Of a DNA stretch of 64,000 bases, positions 24,265 to 35,049 are shown piece by piece. This stretch comes from Thermothielavioides terrestris NRRL 8126. Taxonomy: Eukaryota; Ascomycota; Sordariomycetes; Sordariales; Chaetomiaceae. A model generated the notes under the pieces. The model was given only the letters and a program-made list of their open reading frames with translations, was not told the DNA's origin and did no database searches. Position numbers and translations under genes: made by a program. The DNA lies in NCBI RefSeq assembly GCF_000226115.1, contig NC_016457.1, positions 5,518,001-5,582,000 on the forward strand, written 5' to 3'. How positions within the stretch are numbered: the stretch's first letter is position 1; every line of letters begins with the position of its first letter.

Positions 24265-26195
24265 TCACCCATCGTAGATCCCCTCCTCAAACTTCTCCTC
24301 GTCGTAGATCCTGGCGGCAATCGAGTTCCCGTTGAACACACGCTGCTCGAGCGCGTTGACAGCCTACAATCCCCCAATGGGTCAGCTTCTCCCGTCCTCT
24401 CAGTCACTAAAACCTCCACCAACCAACTGCAGGGGAGCAGCAAGAAGGAAATCGAGGAGGCGGAGGAGGTACGGCAGGGGAAACAAACTCACCCGCAGCG
24501 CCGAAACGGGGTCGACAAACTTGATAAACACCCGACGGCCCTCGACGTCGATCAGCACGCGCTCGACCCGGCCGTACTGCTCGCCGCACTCCTCGCCAAT
24601 CTCCTGCCCCAGCCCGGCCTCCACCTCGGCCTCCAGGTCCGGCATGTTCTCCAGCATGTTGTGCAGCACCACCACCGCCGACACCTTGCCGAACTTGTCG
24701 TCTCCTCCTCCCTCTTCACTCCTACCACCGCCGCGACCACCACCGCCGCGACCACCACCGCCGCGACCCCCACCGCCCTCCTGATCCTGCTGGCCAGCAA
24801 ATTCTGACTGGGATTGGGATTGGGATTGGGATTGGGATGGGGGTCTGCCGGCCTTCGGCGCGATAATGCGCCCCCGCCCGCCGCGCTCCGCGAAGCCGCC
24901 GCCCTCGGCGTCCGGCCGGCGCCGGCGCTTCTCCACCTGCACGCGCAGCGCCGACGTGATGCCGGACGCCGACGCGCCCAGCCCGGTGCCCTTGGTCCAG
25001 CCGTACTTGGCCATCAGCCGCTGGGCGAAGCCATTCTGTCCTGGCCGGTTGGAGCGGGGCGCGTCGGTGTTGTCGACGTCTGCTGCATTGGGGAGGGTGG
25101 CAGTGGTGGGAGGTAGCGGGATCGAGGCCGGGTCGTAGTCGTCTTCGTCGTCGTCGTCGAGGTCCATTGCCTCGTTTGGCGGGGGAGGTGGGGGCACGTC
25201 GTAGCGCACGGGGGCGCGGGAGATGGTGGCGGCGTCTGTGGGAGGGGGCGGTGGAGGAGGAGGGGTTGGCGAGGCTGTTGCTGGCGGTGGTGGTGGTGGT
25301 GGTGGCGGCGCTGCGCCTGAGAGTGCGAGGCGGCGGGCGTAGGCGTCCTCGCCGGTTGCGTCGTCGGGGACGGGAGCAGCGGCGCGCGGAGGCGACATGG
25401 GTGGCGGCGCAAACGTGAGCGAAGCCGGAGGCGCGAATTGATCTGGAGGGTTAGCAATAGTCATGGCTGCAGATTGGTCTGTCCGTAATCAAAAACTCAC
25501 TTCCCAAGCCGGGCCTCTCCTCCTCCTCGCCCTCACTGCGCCGCTCGCTCTCATCGCTCCCTCCCCTCGTCCGCCTCCGCCGGTGAGCGTACAGCACGGC
25601 CTTCCACTCCTGCACCTCGCGGATGCGCTCCTCGCTGCGCAGGTACTCCTCGACGTTTGTGGGGCGGGCCGGGTCGTACAGCTCGTCCCAGTTTGTCTCG
25701 CGCGGCGCGTCGTCGGCGGCCTTCTTCTTCTTCTTGCGGCGGCCGCCGCGCTGCCGCTTCTCGCCGGTGCCGTACAGGTACTCGTCCTCCTCGGTGGCGG
25801 CCCAGTCGGCGAGGGTGCTGCGCGGCTGGGCAGGTGCGGCCGTACTCGCAGCACTTGCTGCCGCTGGGGATGCGGCTGCGGCTGCGACTGCTGACGGGAC
25901 AGCGGGCGGCGCCTTTAGGAAGCCTGGTTTGGCTTTCGCGGGCTGCTTGACTTGCGGACGGCGGATGGGTTGGAAGCGGAGGGCTGTGGGAGAAAAATTA
26001 GTCCCTGTTATATATCCAAAACACCGTGCTCTCCGCCGTGGCAACCATACCGGGATCGATGGTCTTCTTTGCTGTAGCCTCGTCCTTGAACAGCACCGGA
26101 TCGCGAGAGATGGACGCCGAGCTGTCGGTCTCGAGCAGGTTCGCATACAGCGACATGCCCGTCCGAGCCGGCGGTTGCGAAGGCGGGGGCACCAT
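24265..26195 (-). CDS. SPF45/RBM17-like splicing factor (G-patch + UHM)
   Basis: Spliceosome-associated protein of the SPF45 family, which acts in 3' splice-site use. Exons 26195-26051, 25983-25501, 25442-24493 and 24363-24265 encode 558 aa; an in-frame ATG at 26156 is an alternative start. Order: SLYANLL near the N-terminus; an acidic and Lys-rich segment (TLADWAATEEDEYLYG, RRKKKKK); long polyproline tracts; a G-patch (GFAQRLMAKYGWTKGTGLGA) near residue 360; an SQ repeat; an RGG-type Gly/Arg tract; and a C-terminal RRM of the UHM type. Within the UHM, LEQRVFNG holds the Arg-x-Phe motif that binds tryptophan-containing ULM peptides. The polyproline and RGG tracts lengthen it relative to human RBM17 (about 400 aa). 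It lies head-to-tail downstream of PRP2. Confidence 0.9.
24809..24845 (+). repeat. (GGGATT)n repeat, G-quadruplex-like
   Basis: Five G-runs separated by ATT, ending in GGGATGGGGG, lie on the plus strand inside SPF45 exon 3, where the minus strand encodes a Ser-Gln repeat. Four or more GGG runs with three-base loops fit a G-quadruplex motif in DNA. The mRNA would be C-rich here. Confidence 0.85.
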
Positions 26196-26837
26196 CGCGA
26201 ATGTTTAAGCTTCGCTCCAGGTCAAGGTTGGAAGATTGCGGTATGACGACGCAGAGGTGTTGGAGGGCAGGTCGATGGAGCTCAGCCTTGCGTGCGAGGC
26301 CGAAGACAGTGGCGTACTATACCAGTACGACTGTGTCGCACGGTGGTTCAAAGTGGTGGGGCTCAGCCTCGTCTTAGCTGGACCTAACTTACCTGGTTAC
26401 GGCGTAATACAGTACACCGCAGTCCGAATTACCAACTTCAACCACGCAATCCATTGTGTAAAATACGTGCACCTCATATTGAATATGCGATGGAGGAACA
26501 GTGGGCTGTTTCCTTCCAATAACTCCACTCCACGGTACTGCAGTTCAGCATGGTCTTGTCAAGCCCGCTGTATTATCATCCAAACAGGGACTTCGTGAGG
26601 TACCTAGTACAGTACACGAGGGAGTTTCTGGAGGGGCCTTTTCCCCAGAACTTCCGCCCAAATCGATTCGTGATCATGATAACTCCAACATTCATTTACC
26701 CCCTTTTTCGCCTGCCTCCATGAGAACTCCCGAGCCGAGCGACGCACCAACGACCAATGAACTCCCGCTATATATTCCCAGCTTGCTTTTAAATCCTGCC
26801 GCCGCCGCCGCCGAGGCCCCCGGGCCATTGGGGCCTC
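26196..26837. other. spacer between tandem PRP2 and SPF45
   Basis: 642 bp holding the PRP2 3' end and the SPF45 promoter. There is no gene. Confidence 0.6.
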
Positions 26838-29621
26838 CTAGTACTTCCTCTCCTTGGGCAGCTTCTTCGCCTCGAGCAGCTCGACGTCCTTCTTGTCGTA
26901 GTAGTGGCCGCCAAACTCGGACAGCCAGCTGGGCTCGACGGGGATGACGGACCGCACGTACTCGCGCGAGGTGACGACCAGCTCGTGGTAGATGATCACC
27001 TTGGGCGGCGGGTCCATGGACCGGACCACGCTGCTGGGGTGCACGTAGACGGTCATGTTGTTCTTGAGGGTGCGGTAGCCGTCGCCGCCGCGGTTGAGCC
27101 GGGCCGCGTTGAGGAAGAAGGCCGACGTCAGCGCGCGCAGCACCGGCCGCACGTTGGCGATGCCGCCGCACGACCCCGTCGCGCCGCCCTCGAGCACGCG
27201 GTCGCACAGCTTGGCCAGCTGGTCGCGCACGTCGCGCGCCCGCGTCAGCGACCGCTGCGTTAAAAAGTTCTCCCTGGCCCAGATGGGCGAGTAGTCCGCC
27301 TCGACCCACTGGTTGTACACGTTGAGCAGCGTGAGGTGGTCGCCGCCCTCGCGCACCGTGAAGCGCGCCCGCGCGCTGTCCGCGTGCACCTTCTTGTCCT
27401 TGGGCCGGAAGAAGAGCGTGCCCACCTCGCCGAGCATCGAGACGATCGTCAGCACCTCCTCGATGCAGCCCTCCTGCGTGGCCGCGATGAGCGCCTTGGC
27501 GAGCATCGGCTCCGTCGGGAACTCGCCCATCTGCCGCCCCAGCCGCGTCAGCGCGCCCGCGCTGTTGAGCGCCCCGAGCGCGTACAGCATGTTGAGCGAC
27601 TTGATGAGCAGCTCCGTCGGCGGCGGGTCCAGGAAGTCGAACCCGAGGAGGTCGTCGATGCCCAGCGCCTTGAGCTGCAGCACCACGCTCGAGAGCGACG
27701 TCCGCTGGATCTCGGGCGTCGGCGACTCGTCCATCTCGGAGAGGTACGCGAACTTGGTGTACAGCCGGAAGCACTTGCCGGGCCGCACGCGGCCGGCTCG
27801 GCCCATCCGCTGGTTCGCCGCCGCCCGCGAGCAGGGCACCACCGCCAGGGTCGACTGCCCCGTCGTGCCGACCGGGCTGAACGTGTTCTCCTTGACGTAG
27901 CCGCAGTCGATGACGTAGACGATGCCGTCGATGGTCAGCGACGTCTCGGCGATGTTCGTCGAGAAGACGACTTTCCTTGCTTTCGGCGGCGTCGGCTCGA
28001 AGATCTTCGCTTGCAGCTCCGACGGCATATTCGCGTAGATGGGTAGCGCTATGATCTCGGGTACCCTGCTTCCCAGCTTCCGTTTGATCTCCTCGACTCT
28101 TTCGCAAGCACGGTCGATCTCTTCTTGGCCGGTCAGGAACACGAGGATGCCGCCCTCGGGCTGAGTCGCGTGGATCTGGAAGACCGTCACGAGACTGGCC
28201 TCCAAGTAGTTGCTCTCCGGCGCTGATGTGTAGTACACCTCCACCGGGTGGACGCGGCCGGGGACGTTGAAGATGGGCGCGTCGTCAAAGTACGCGCTGA
28301 ATTTCTCAGCGTTCAACGTTGCCGACGAGATAATCAGCTTCAGCTCTGGCCGCGCCCGGGTAAGATCCTTGATCAGGGCCAGCAGGATGTCGGTGTGCAC
28401 CGTTCGCTCGTGAGCTTCGTCGATCATGATGGCCGAGTAGCCTTCGAGGGTCGGCGACGTGACCATCTCCCTGAGGAGCATACCGTCCGTCATGTACTTG
28501 AGTATGGTCTTGTCGCTGGTGCAGTCCTCGAAGCGGATCGAGTATCCGACTTCGCGCCCCAACCTCACTCCCATCTCGTCGGCAACACGGGCGGCGACGC
28601 TCATGGCGGCCACTCGGCGCGGCTGGGTGCACGCGATCTTCATTCCGTCCTTGGTAAATCCGGCCTCGTGCAGGTATTGCGGTATTTGCGTCGTCTTGCC
28701 CGAGCCGGTCTCGCCGACGAGGATGAGAACCTGGTACTCCTTGACGGCATCCAGGAATGCGTCGCGGTAGGCATAGACCGGTAAGCTTTTCCGGACCTCC
28801 TGGATCGTCCTTGCCGCCTTCTCGGCAGCCTCGATCTTCTCCTGCAGGATTCTCTGCTCCTGGGTCAGACCGTTGCTGGGTTGCGCGTACTTGGCGGCGT
28901 CGCGAACGAAGGTGATGGCATCCTCGTCCAGCAAGAAGTCGTACTCTCCCTCGTCCTCGCGCTCGCGGCTCTGGATCTGCGCCTTCGCCTTGACGGTCTG
29001 TTCGCGCTCCCACTCCTCGTACTCGGTGACGTGCTTCTCGTTGCCGTATTCGTCTCTCTCGACGTGGCGCTTGTAGAGCGCCTCCTCTTTCTTCTTGCTG
29101 TCACCTTCGTACTGATCGGGTAGCCGGTAGCCGTCTTGGTAGTCGTCGATGCGCGCCCTCTCCTCGGCGAGGCGCAGAATCTCGCGGTTCTTGGCGAACT
29201 CGGCCTTCTCGCGCTCCGTCAGGCGGACGCCGGACCGCAGCTCGGCCGTTTCCTCGGCGACCTGTTTCCGCAGAAGCGCCAGCTTCTCGGCCTCTCTCTT
29301 CGCCAAGTACTGCTGGCGCGACTTGAGACGCAGCTCGGACATCTTGGGGTCTTCGCGCCGTGAGTCGTCGCGAGTGGTCCTCGAGCCGCTATCCTTTTCG
29401 CTGCGTGGCGGCGGCGACCTGGAGCGCCGCCGGGGAGAATCGTCGCCGTCGTGCCGCCTGCTTTTGTGTCGACGCGGTGACCTCGATCGATCGCGGGATC
29501 TGTCGCGTTTGCGGTCCTTCCTCTCCCGATCCCGATCCCGATCCCGATCTCTCCTGTCGCCTTTTGGAGGAGGCGCAGGTTCGTCGTCCATGGGAACGAA
29601 CGCATACCGTTTGGAAGACAT
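26838..29621 (-). CDS. prp2: DEAH-box spliceosomal ATPase Prp2 (DHX16)
   Basis: RNA-dependent ATPase that remodels the activated spliceosome before the first transesterification step. Intronless, 927 aa; the start is the ATG opening MSSKRYAFVP. Residues 1-90 are an Arg/Asp/Ser-rich RD/RS domain, followed by a charged helical region typical of Prp2/DHX16. The helicase core has Walker A GETGSGKTTQ near residue 300, DEAH in MIDEAHERTVHTD near 400, SSATLN (motif III), FLTGQEEID, STNIAETSLTIDG (motif V) and QRMGRAGRVRPGKC (motif VI). The winged-helix, ratchet and OB regions continue to the end. The N-terminal RD/RS part and overall match point to Prp2 rather than Prp22, Prp16 or Prp43. SPF45, a G-patch protein, is the next gene downstream on the same strand. 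Confidence 0.95.
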   Translation of the reverse strand: MSSKRYAFVPMDDEPAPPPKGDRRDRDRDRDRERKDRKRDRSRDRSRSPRRHKSRRHDGDDSPRRRSRSPPPRSEKDSGSRTTRDDSRREDPKMSELRLKSRQQYLAKREAEKLALLRKQVAEETAELRSGVRLTEREKAEFAKNREILRLAEERARIDDYQDGYRLPDQYEGDSKKKEEALYKRHVERDEYGNEKHVTEYEEWEREQTVKAKAQIQSREREDEGEYDFLLDEDAITFVRDAAKYAQPSNGLTQEQRILQEKIEAAEKAARTIQEVRKSLPVYAYRDAFLDAVKEYQVLILVGETGSGKTTQIPQYLHEAGFTKDGMKIACTQPRRVAAMSVAARVADEMGVRLGREVGYSIRFEDCTSDKTILKYMTDGMLLREMVTSPTLEGYSAIMIDEAHERTVHTDILLALIKDLTRARPELKLIISSATLNAEKFSAYFDDAPIFNVPGRVHPVEVYYTSAPESNYLEASLVTVFQIHATQPEGGILVFLTGQEEIDRACERVEEIKRKLGSRVPEIIALPIYANMPSELQAKIFEPTPPKARKVVFSTNIAETSLTIDGIVYVIDCGYVKENTFSPVGTTGQSTLAVVPCSRAAANQRMGRAGRVRPGKCFRLYTKFAYLSEMDESPTPEIQRTSLSSVVLQLKALGIDDLLGFDFLDPPPTELLIKSLNMLYALGALNSAGALTRLGRQMGEFPTEPMLAKALIAATQEGCIEEVLTIVSMLGEVGTLFFRPKDKKVHADSARARFTVREGGDHLTLLNVYNQWVEADYSPIWARENFLTQRSLTRARDVRDQLAKLCDRVLEGGATGSCGGIANVRPVLRALTSAFFLNAARLNRGGDGYRTLKNNMTVYVHPSSVVRSMDPPPKVIIYHELVVTSREYVRSVIPVEPSWLSEFGGHYYDKKDVELLEAKKLPKERKY
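29524..29548 (-). repeat. (GGGATC)n repeat near the PRP2 start, G-quadruplex-like
   Basis: On the coding strand, four GGG runs separated by ATC encode part of the Asp-Arg repeat, about 75-100 nt after the PRP2 start codon. The mRNA itself carries the G-rich version, so an RNA quadruplex is possible here. Confidence 0.8.
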
Positions 29622-30461
29622 GGTTCCAAGAGTATGGCGGCGGCAGAAATGGCCGCAGCGACGGCAGCGGCAAGTGGCTTGCGTGTGCTTGGCGTGTGCG
29701 TGTGTTGCTGGGAGCTGCTGGCGGCTCGTCGAGGCAGCGTCGGGGCAGCGAGGCAACTTCAATACGGAGTCACTTCGGTATCATCGAGTATGGGATTACG
29801 GAGTGCAGCTGCCCAGGCCTGCAAATCGTTATCTTATCGGAGGACCCCTGCCTTGCATGGCCCACCAGCACGTGGAGCAGCCCACCGAGTGCAGAAGCTG
29901 TTGACAGCAACCAAAGGGAGAACAACTGCCGTACCTAACGTTCAGTAAAAGCCCACTGCATCGCCGGCCTTGTTGTTAGTAGTCGTTCAGTCCTTTCTTT
30001 TTCTTCCCTTTTTCTTAGTTCACGCCGGCTCGCTTCTTCTTCATCCGTCCTCACTGCCCATCTCCCATATCTGTCTGGGGAGCGTCAGCCCCACCCGTCC
30101 CAGAAAGGCAGGCAAAGCTTTGGATGACACCATCGCCGTAGCGCCGGCCCGGGGTGCGCGAAACGGCCCAGCCCGGCGGCGATCCGACAGTGTTCCCCCG
30201 GCGATCTCGGAGTCGCGACTCTCTGTGTCTGTCTCTGCATTCACAATGCAATTGATCCTCTTCGCCTGAAAAAGCAGCTATATTCATGGATCTTGCTTGT
30301 CTCTGGCCACTGTAAAATATTTTATCAATCAAATTTACCTCATTTTTGGCTCAACGCTGTGATACCCGCTTCAGATTCCGAGTCTCGTTGGGATCCCGGA
30401 ACACGGAACACTCGACGCTCCAACACTCGGCACAGGCACACCCACGCTCACGCAACCCACC
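29622..30461. promoter_or_regulatory. shared upstream region of PRP2 and the acyl-CoA synthetase
   Basis: 840 bp between two divergent starts. No gene is supported. The sequence just before 30462 is C/A-rich and typical of a fungal leader. Confidence 0.6.
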
Positions 30462-32108
30462 ATGGCCGCTTTGACCCTACAATCAGCCATCCAGGGCGCG
30501 CCCGACTCGACGGCCGTCATTGTGCCCTCCCGCCCGCTTGCCCTGTCCGTCACCTACAAGGAGCTGGTCTCCGAGGTGGCCTCGTTCCAGCAGAAGCTGG
30601 CCGCCATAGGCATCGCCCAGGGATCCCCCGTGTCCATCGCGACCGTCAACTCGTACGAGTTCATCGTGTCCTTCCTGGCCGCCTCGTGGCAGCGCGCCAT
30701 TGCCGCCCCGCTGAATCCCGCCTACAAGCAGGCCGAGTTCGAGTTCTACATCGAGGATGTCAAGTCGGCCATCGTGCTGGTGCCCAGGGGCGCCTACCAG
30801 AGCGCCAGTCCGGCCGTGAAGGCCGCCCAGAGGTTCAACGCCGCCATCGCCGAGTGCTACTGGGATGCCGCGAAGAAGGAGGTCGCCCTCGACGTGAAGG
30901 AGCTCGGCCAGCTGCAAGGCAAGCCCGGCCAGCCCGTGCTGAAGCCCGAGCCCGAGGACATCGCCCTGGTCCTGCACACCAGCGGAACCACGTCGAGACC
31001 CAAAGTCGTGCCCCTCTCGCACCGGAACCTGACTCGGACCATGCAGAACATCCAGCAGACCTACCAGCTCACCGCCGCGGACCGCACCATGCTCGTCATG
31101 CCGCTGTTCCACGTCCACGGCCTCCTCTGCGGCCTCCTCGCTCCTCTCTACTCCGGCGGCTCCGTCGTCGTCCCGACCAAGTTCTCCGCCTCCGACTTCT
31201 GGCGGGACTTCGTCACCCACAAAGCCAACTGGTACACGGCCGTCCCGACCATCCACCAGATCCTGCTCAAGAACCCGACCCCCAACCCGCTCCCCCCGAT
31301 CCGCTTCATCCGCTCGTGCTCCTCCCCGCTCTCCCCCACCGTCTTCCACGCGCTCGAAGAGACCTACAAGGCCCCCGTGCTCGAAGCCTACGCCATGACC
31401 GAGGCCGCCCACCAGATGACGTCCAACCCCCTCCCGTCCGTCGGCAAGCGCAAGCCGGGCACCGTCGGCGTCGGCCAGGGCGTCGAAGTCGTCATCCTCG
31501 ACGACGCCGGCAAGCCCGTGCCGCAGGGCCGCGAGGGCGAGATCTGCATCCGCGGCGCCAACGTCACGCGCGGCTACCTCAACAACCCGGAGGCCAACCG
31601 GGCCGCCTTCACGGCCGACGGCTACTTCCGCACCGGCGACCAGGGCCGCAAGGACGAGGACGGCTACGTCGTCATCACCGGCCGCATCAAGGAGCTGATC
31701 AACAAGGGCGGCGAGAAGATCTCGCCCATCGAGCTGGACAACGTGCTGACCCGCCACCCGGCCGTGTCCGAGGCCGTCAGCTTCGCCGTCCCCGACGACA
31801 TGTACGGCCAGGACATCGGCGTCGCCGTCGTGCTCAAGCCCGGGCACCGCCTGCGCGACGACGAGCTGAAGGCCTGGGTGGCCGACAAGTTGGCCAAGTT
31901 CAAGGTGCCGAAGAAGGTGTGTAACCGAACACCACCCCCTCCCCCCGCGCATTTGTCTATCTTGCACGCGGCAAAGGCAAGCTAACCAAACGGATTCGTT
32001 CTGCAGGTCTATTTCACCGATGTCATGCCCAAGACGGCGACGGGCAAGATCCAGCGGCGCATTGTCGCCGAGGCCATGCAGAAGCAGGAAGGCCGCTCAA
32101 AGCTGTAG
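30462..32108 (+). CDS. pcs60: peroxisomal acyl-CoA synthetase, Pcs60/Fat2-like
   Basis: Adenylate-forming enzyme that activates a carboxylic acid to its CoA thioester. Yeast Pcs60 and plant AAE3 relatives use oxalate, so oxalyl-CoA synthetase is the leading guess. Exons 30462-31916 and 32007-32108 give 518 aa, the usual length. The AMP-binding loop is LHTSGTTSRPKVVPLSHRN near residue 170; AYAMTEAAHQM near 310, YFRTGD near 388 and GRIKELINKGGEKISP complete the core. PKTATGKIQRR, encoded across into exon 2, holds the C-terminal catalytic Lys. The protein ends in Ser-Lys-Leu, the canonical PTS1 signal, so import into peroxisomes is expected. It shares an upstream region with divergent PRP2. Confidence 0.93.
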
Positions 32109-33047
32109 ACTCAGGCTTGGGTAGAAAGTGAAGATCTGTATATTCTTGATATGTAGCGGATGATCTAGAGATACTGCTCCTGTGGATAGAACCAAACAAA
32201 TCATCGGCGCTCAGGTCGCCGTCCCGCTCGGAGTTTGCTCTGGCTCGCAATACTGCATGATGATCCCGCGCCGCGCGCGACATTGACCTTTCACACCCAG
32301 CTCCCAGGCTCGTCGCTCGACTGATGAGTGAACAGTCCCTCTGGATTCCGCTGAGTGGCTGATCATCTGGCTGGCTAAAACCTACAAGCGATATACCCAT
32401 GCATTCCTTAGCAACACCAACACGGGATTGATTTAAAGCAAACAAAAGGGAAAAAAGATATCACGAGAGAAACGACCGCTTGCCCCCTGAGCACCGAGGT
32501 CCACGCCACGCCCACGCCGCGCCACGCCCCAGGGAATGCCATGCTATGCCCCTACCTATCACCACCACCGCCACCGCCATCCCGCCTCGTCCGGCCCAAT
32601 ACACACTGTAAACCCCACCCACCCGTGGCCTGCCTCCTCCTCCCCCTCCTCTTCTTCTCTCCATCATATCTGATATGTTAATGTCTGGTCATGCCGGGCC
32701 CTATCACTAGCCCGCTCGGCGCGCTAAACAAAGGAGAAAAACGTTAAGCCACGTCTATTCCATCCCATGCCCCCCTTACAAAGGTGAACCTCCCGGCTGT
32801 CTCCCCGGCTGTCTCACCGCCTGTCTCCCGCCTGTCTCCCCGTCTGTCTGCCTGTCTGTCTGTCCGTTGGCAGGGGACCGAGGTTTACCCGCACCCATAA
32901 ACTCTCAGGGAAAAACAGCCAGAGAAAAAGGAGCAAGAAAACGAAAAAGAAGTGGCTGAACTCGGTGAGGCGCGGGGGAAGGGCAGGGAAGGGGAAGCAG
33001 CTTGAATCATGCTGCTGCTCGTCGCCATAGCAGCGCCACGGCTTCGC
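32109..33047. other. intergenic, convergent 3' ends
   Basis: The region lies between the 3' ends of the acyl-CoA synthetase and VAP genes. It contains C-rich and CTGTCTC repeat patches near 32795-32870 but no supported coding sequence. Confidence 0.6.
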
Positions 33048-34313
33048 CTAGAAGAGGAGATACCCCAGCAGGAAGCAGAACACACACAGCAGCGCGACCA
33101 GCGGCACGGGCACGCCCTCGGTGCCCCGCGGCTGCTCCTGCTGCTGCTGCTGTTGTGGCCTCTCCGCCTGCGCGAGCTGCTGCTGCTGGCGCCGCGCGTC
33201 CCCCTCCTCGGGCTCGGACGCGGCTGCCTTGCGCTGCCGCAGGCCGCCGGCCAGCTCCCTGTTGAGCGAGGCGATGGTGGCCTCGGCCTTGGCGAGCTTG
33301 TCGGCCAGCTCGTCGTATGACTCGGCCGCGGCTGCTGCCTTGGCGGGTGCCGCGGCGGCGGATGATGTCTGCGTGGCCGGGGCGGTCTCCGGTTCCGGCC
33401 GCGGCTCTCTCGGCTCCGGCGGCGAGGCGGCGGTGCTGTCGTCGAGGATCGTGGTGTCGTCGTGCGGGGAGGCGTAGGCTGGCGGCGCGGTGTCGGGAGT
33501 AGCGTCGTACTGTGTGCGCCGACCGGCGTTAATGCTGGATGGCCGGAAAAGGGGGAGACTGGAAAGGTGGAAAGAACATACCCCATTCGCGACTTGCCGC
33601 CGGATAGGCGTGACCGCGGGCTGTGACGGCGCCTCCTGGGCTGGCGGGAGCCAAGCCACCCGGATCTTCTTCTCCTGAATAGCCGACTTCTCTACTGATT
33701 CCCACTGCACGGGCTGGTTAGTATGTATAACATGCGCGCTCGGAAGTATGCGAGCCCTGAACCCACAATCTGCGCCACGTTGGTGAACTCCTTATCGGCG
33801 GTGATGGTTACGGACTGGACGAGGAACTTGTCGCGGCACTTGGCATCGAGCGGCGGCTCCTGCTTCATCGCCTGCAGCAGGACTGCGGAAGTCAGCGAGA
33901 GTCTGGCCTGGCGAAGGGGTTTGATTATAGACTCACCCGACACTTCGACCTCACGTCCGGCCTCGATGCGACCAGAGTTTGGCCGGACACAATACCTGTG
34001 GAGAATTAGTCACATCCTGACTGCGATGGACACGTAGGGGTGCGGCTCGGCGAGGGCATACTGCTTGGGCGCTGTGGTTTTGACCTGGGACCGTCAGAAA
34101 AGGACACAGAACACGAAAGAGAGGGGATTGCGTTGCCGGTTACCTTAAATGCCACAGGGGCCGTGTTGGGGTTCTTGATCTTGAGCACCTGGGCAACCTC
34201 GGCAGAGAAGGGCCCTAAGTAGGTCTGGTCAGACATGTTCAGCGAACCCGACAGAATTCAGGAGGAACCATACTGCGGAAGCCCAGCTCTAGCGGGTCGA
34301 TTTCGACAGACAT
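33048..34313 (-). CDS. scs2: VAP-family ER tether (Scs2-like, MSP domain)
   Basis: Tail-anchored ER protein whose MSP domain binds FFAT motifs of lipid-transfer proteins at contact sites. Seven exons: 34313-34274, 34214-34144, 34084-34062, 33995-33937, 33882-33767, 33704-33582 and 33509-33048; 297 aa. Five introns fall inside the short MSP region, one exon being only 23 nt. The assembled MSP domain starts MSVEIDPLELGF and continues AEVAQVLKIKNPNTAPVAFK, then KTTAPKQYCVRPNSG and CRDKFLVQSVTI. A Pro/Ala/Glu-rich linker with a coiled-coil-like segment leads to a C-terminal membrane span (VPVPLVALLCVFCFLLGYLLF) ending the protein, as in yeast Scs2 and animal VAPs. Each junction keeps frame and rebuilds the domain. 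Confidence 0.93.
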
Positions 34314-35049
34314 GATGGCAGTCCGGCCTTGCAAGCAGATAGGCGGCTGGATGTCGGGGCGTCGAAGGGGGCAATGGGCAGACCCGGCGAAAGCGCAGTG
34401 GTTGTGGAGACCAGAAAAGGGTCCCAAGTCTCGATCGACGGGATGGATGCGCTGACGAGGACAACTGTCGCGGTGGGCCTTGGAAGCGCGTGCTGTTGTA
34501 TGTATTCCGTGCTGTGTATGTTTACGTTGTTTGTCTGCGGAGGGACGCAAACAGCATGGAAAGCGTCGGAGGACGGTTGGTAAGAGTGTACGGAATATGA
34601 GGCATCACGGCACTCTGAGCATGTCCACGGCAAAGCTGGCCCGGGCCAGGTCGACCCTTCCCTGACCTAAGCAAGTCAAGGGACCACGTTGGTGGGCCCG
34701 TGCTACCGTCATCAGGCCCAGCGTGGTCAATCACACATAGGCAACCCTAACCCATAGCAATCTTGGAGCAAACGATGGACCCCAGTTCAAAGTGGGGAAT
34801 GGAATGACGTTTCCCTGACAGCCAACATCACTGGAGGACTGTGTGAGTGCGCCCTACTCACTGTGCTCGTGATCAGAAAGCGACGACTCTACCAGGTTTT
34901 TAAATCCACGGTTTCGTTTATGTTGTCTTCTCTACGCTTTTCTATGTCTACCTATACGATTGGCGTCGTCCTGCTGCGTCTGCTACCGCTAACCTCCAAA
35001 TCGTGCTGGCTAACTTACCCTTGCAGCACTGACTTCCGTCACCGGTCCA
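34314..35049. other. spacer between ABHD12-like and VAP genes
   Basis: 736 bp between two minus-strand genes, holding the VAP promoter. No gene. Confidence 0.6.

Noticed and set aside
26692..28107. 471-aa alternative frame inside PRP2
   Set aside because: Shadow of the helicase gene caused by G/C third positions; Arg/Ala-rich with no recognisable protein.
30483..31967. 494-aa antisense frame across the acyl-CoA synthetase
   Set aside because: Antisense shadow, low-complexity Val/Gly/Asp composition; the sense frame has all family motifs.
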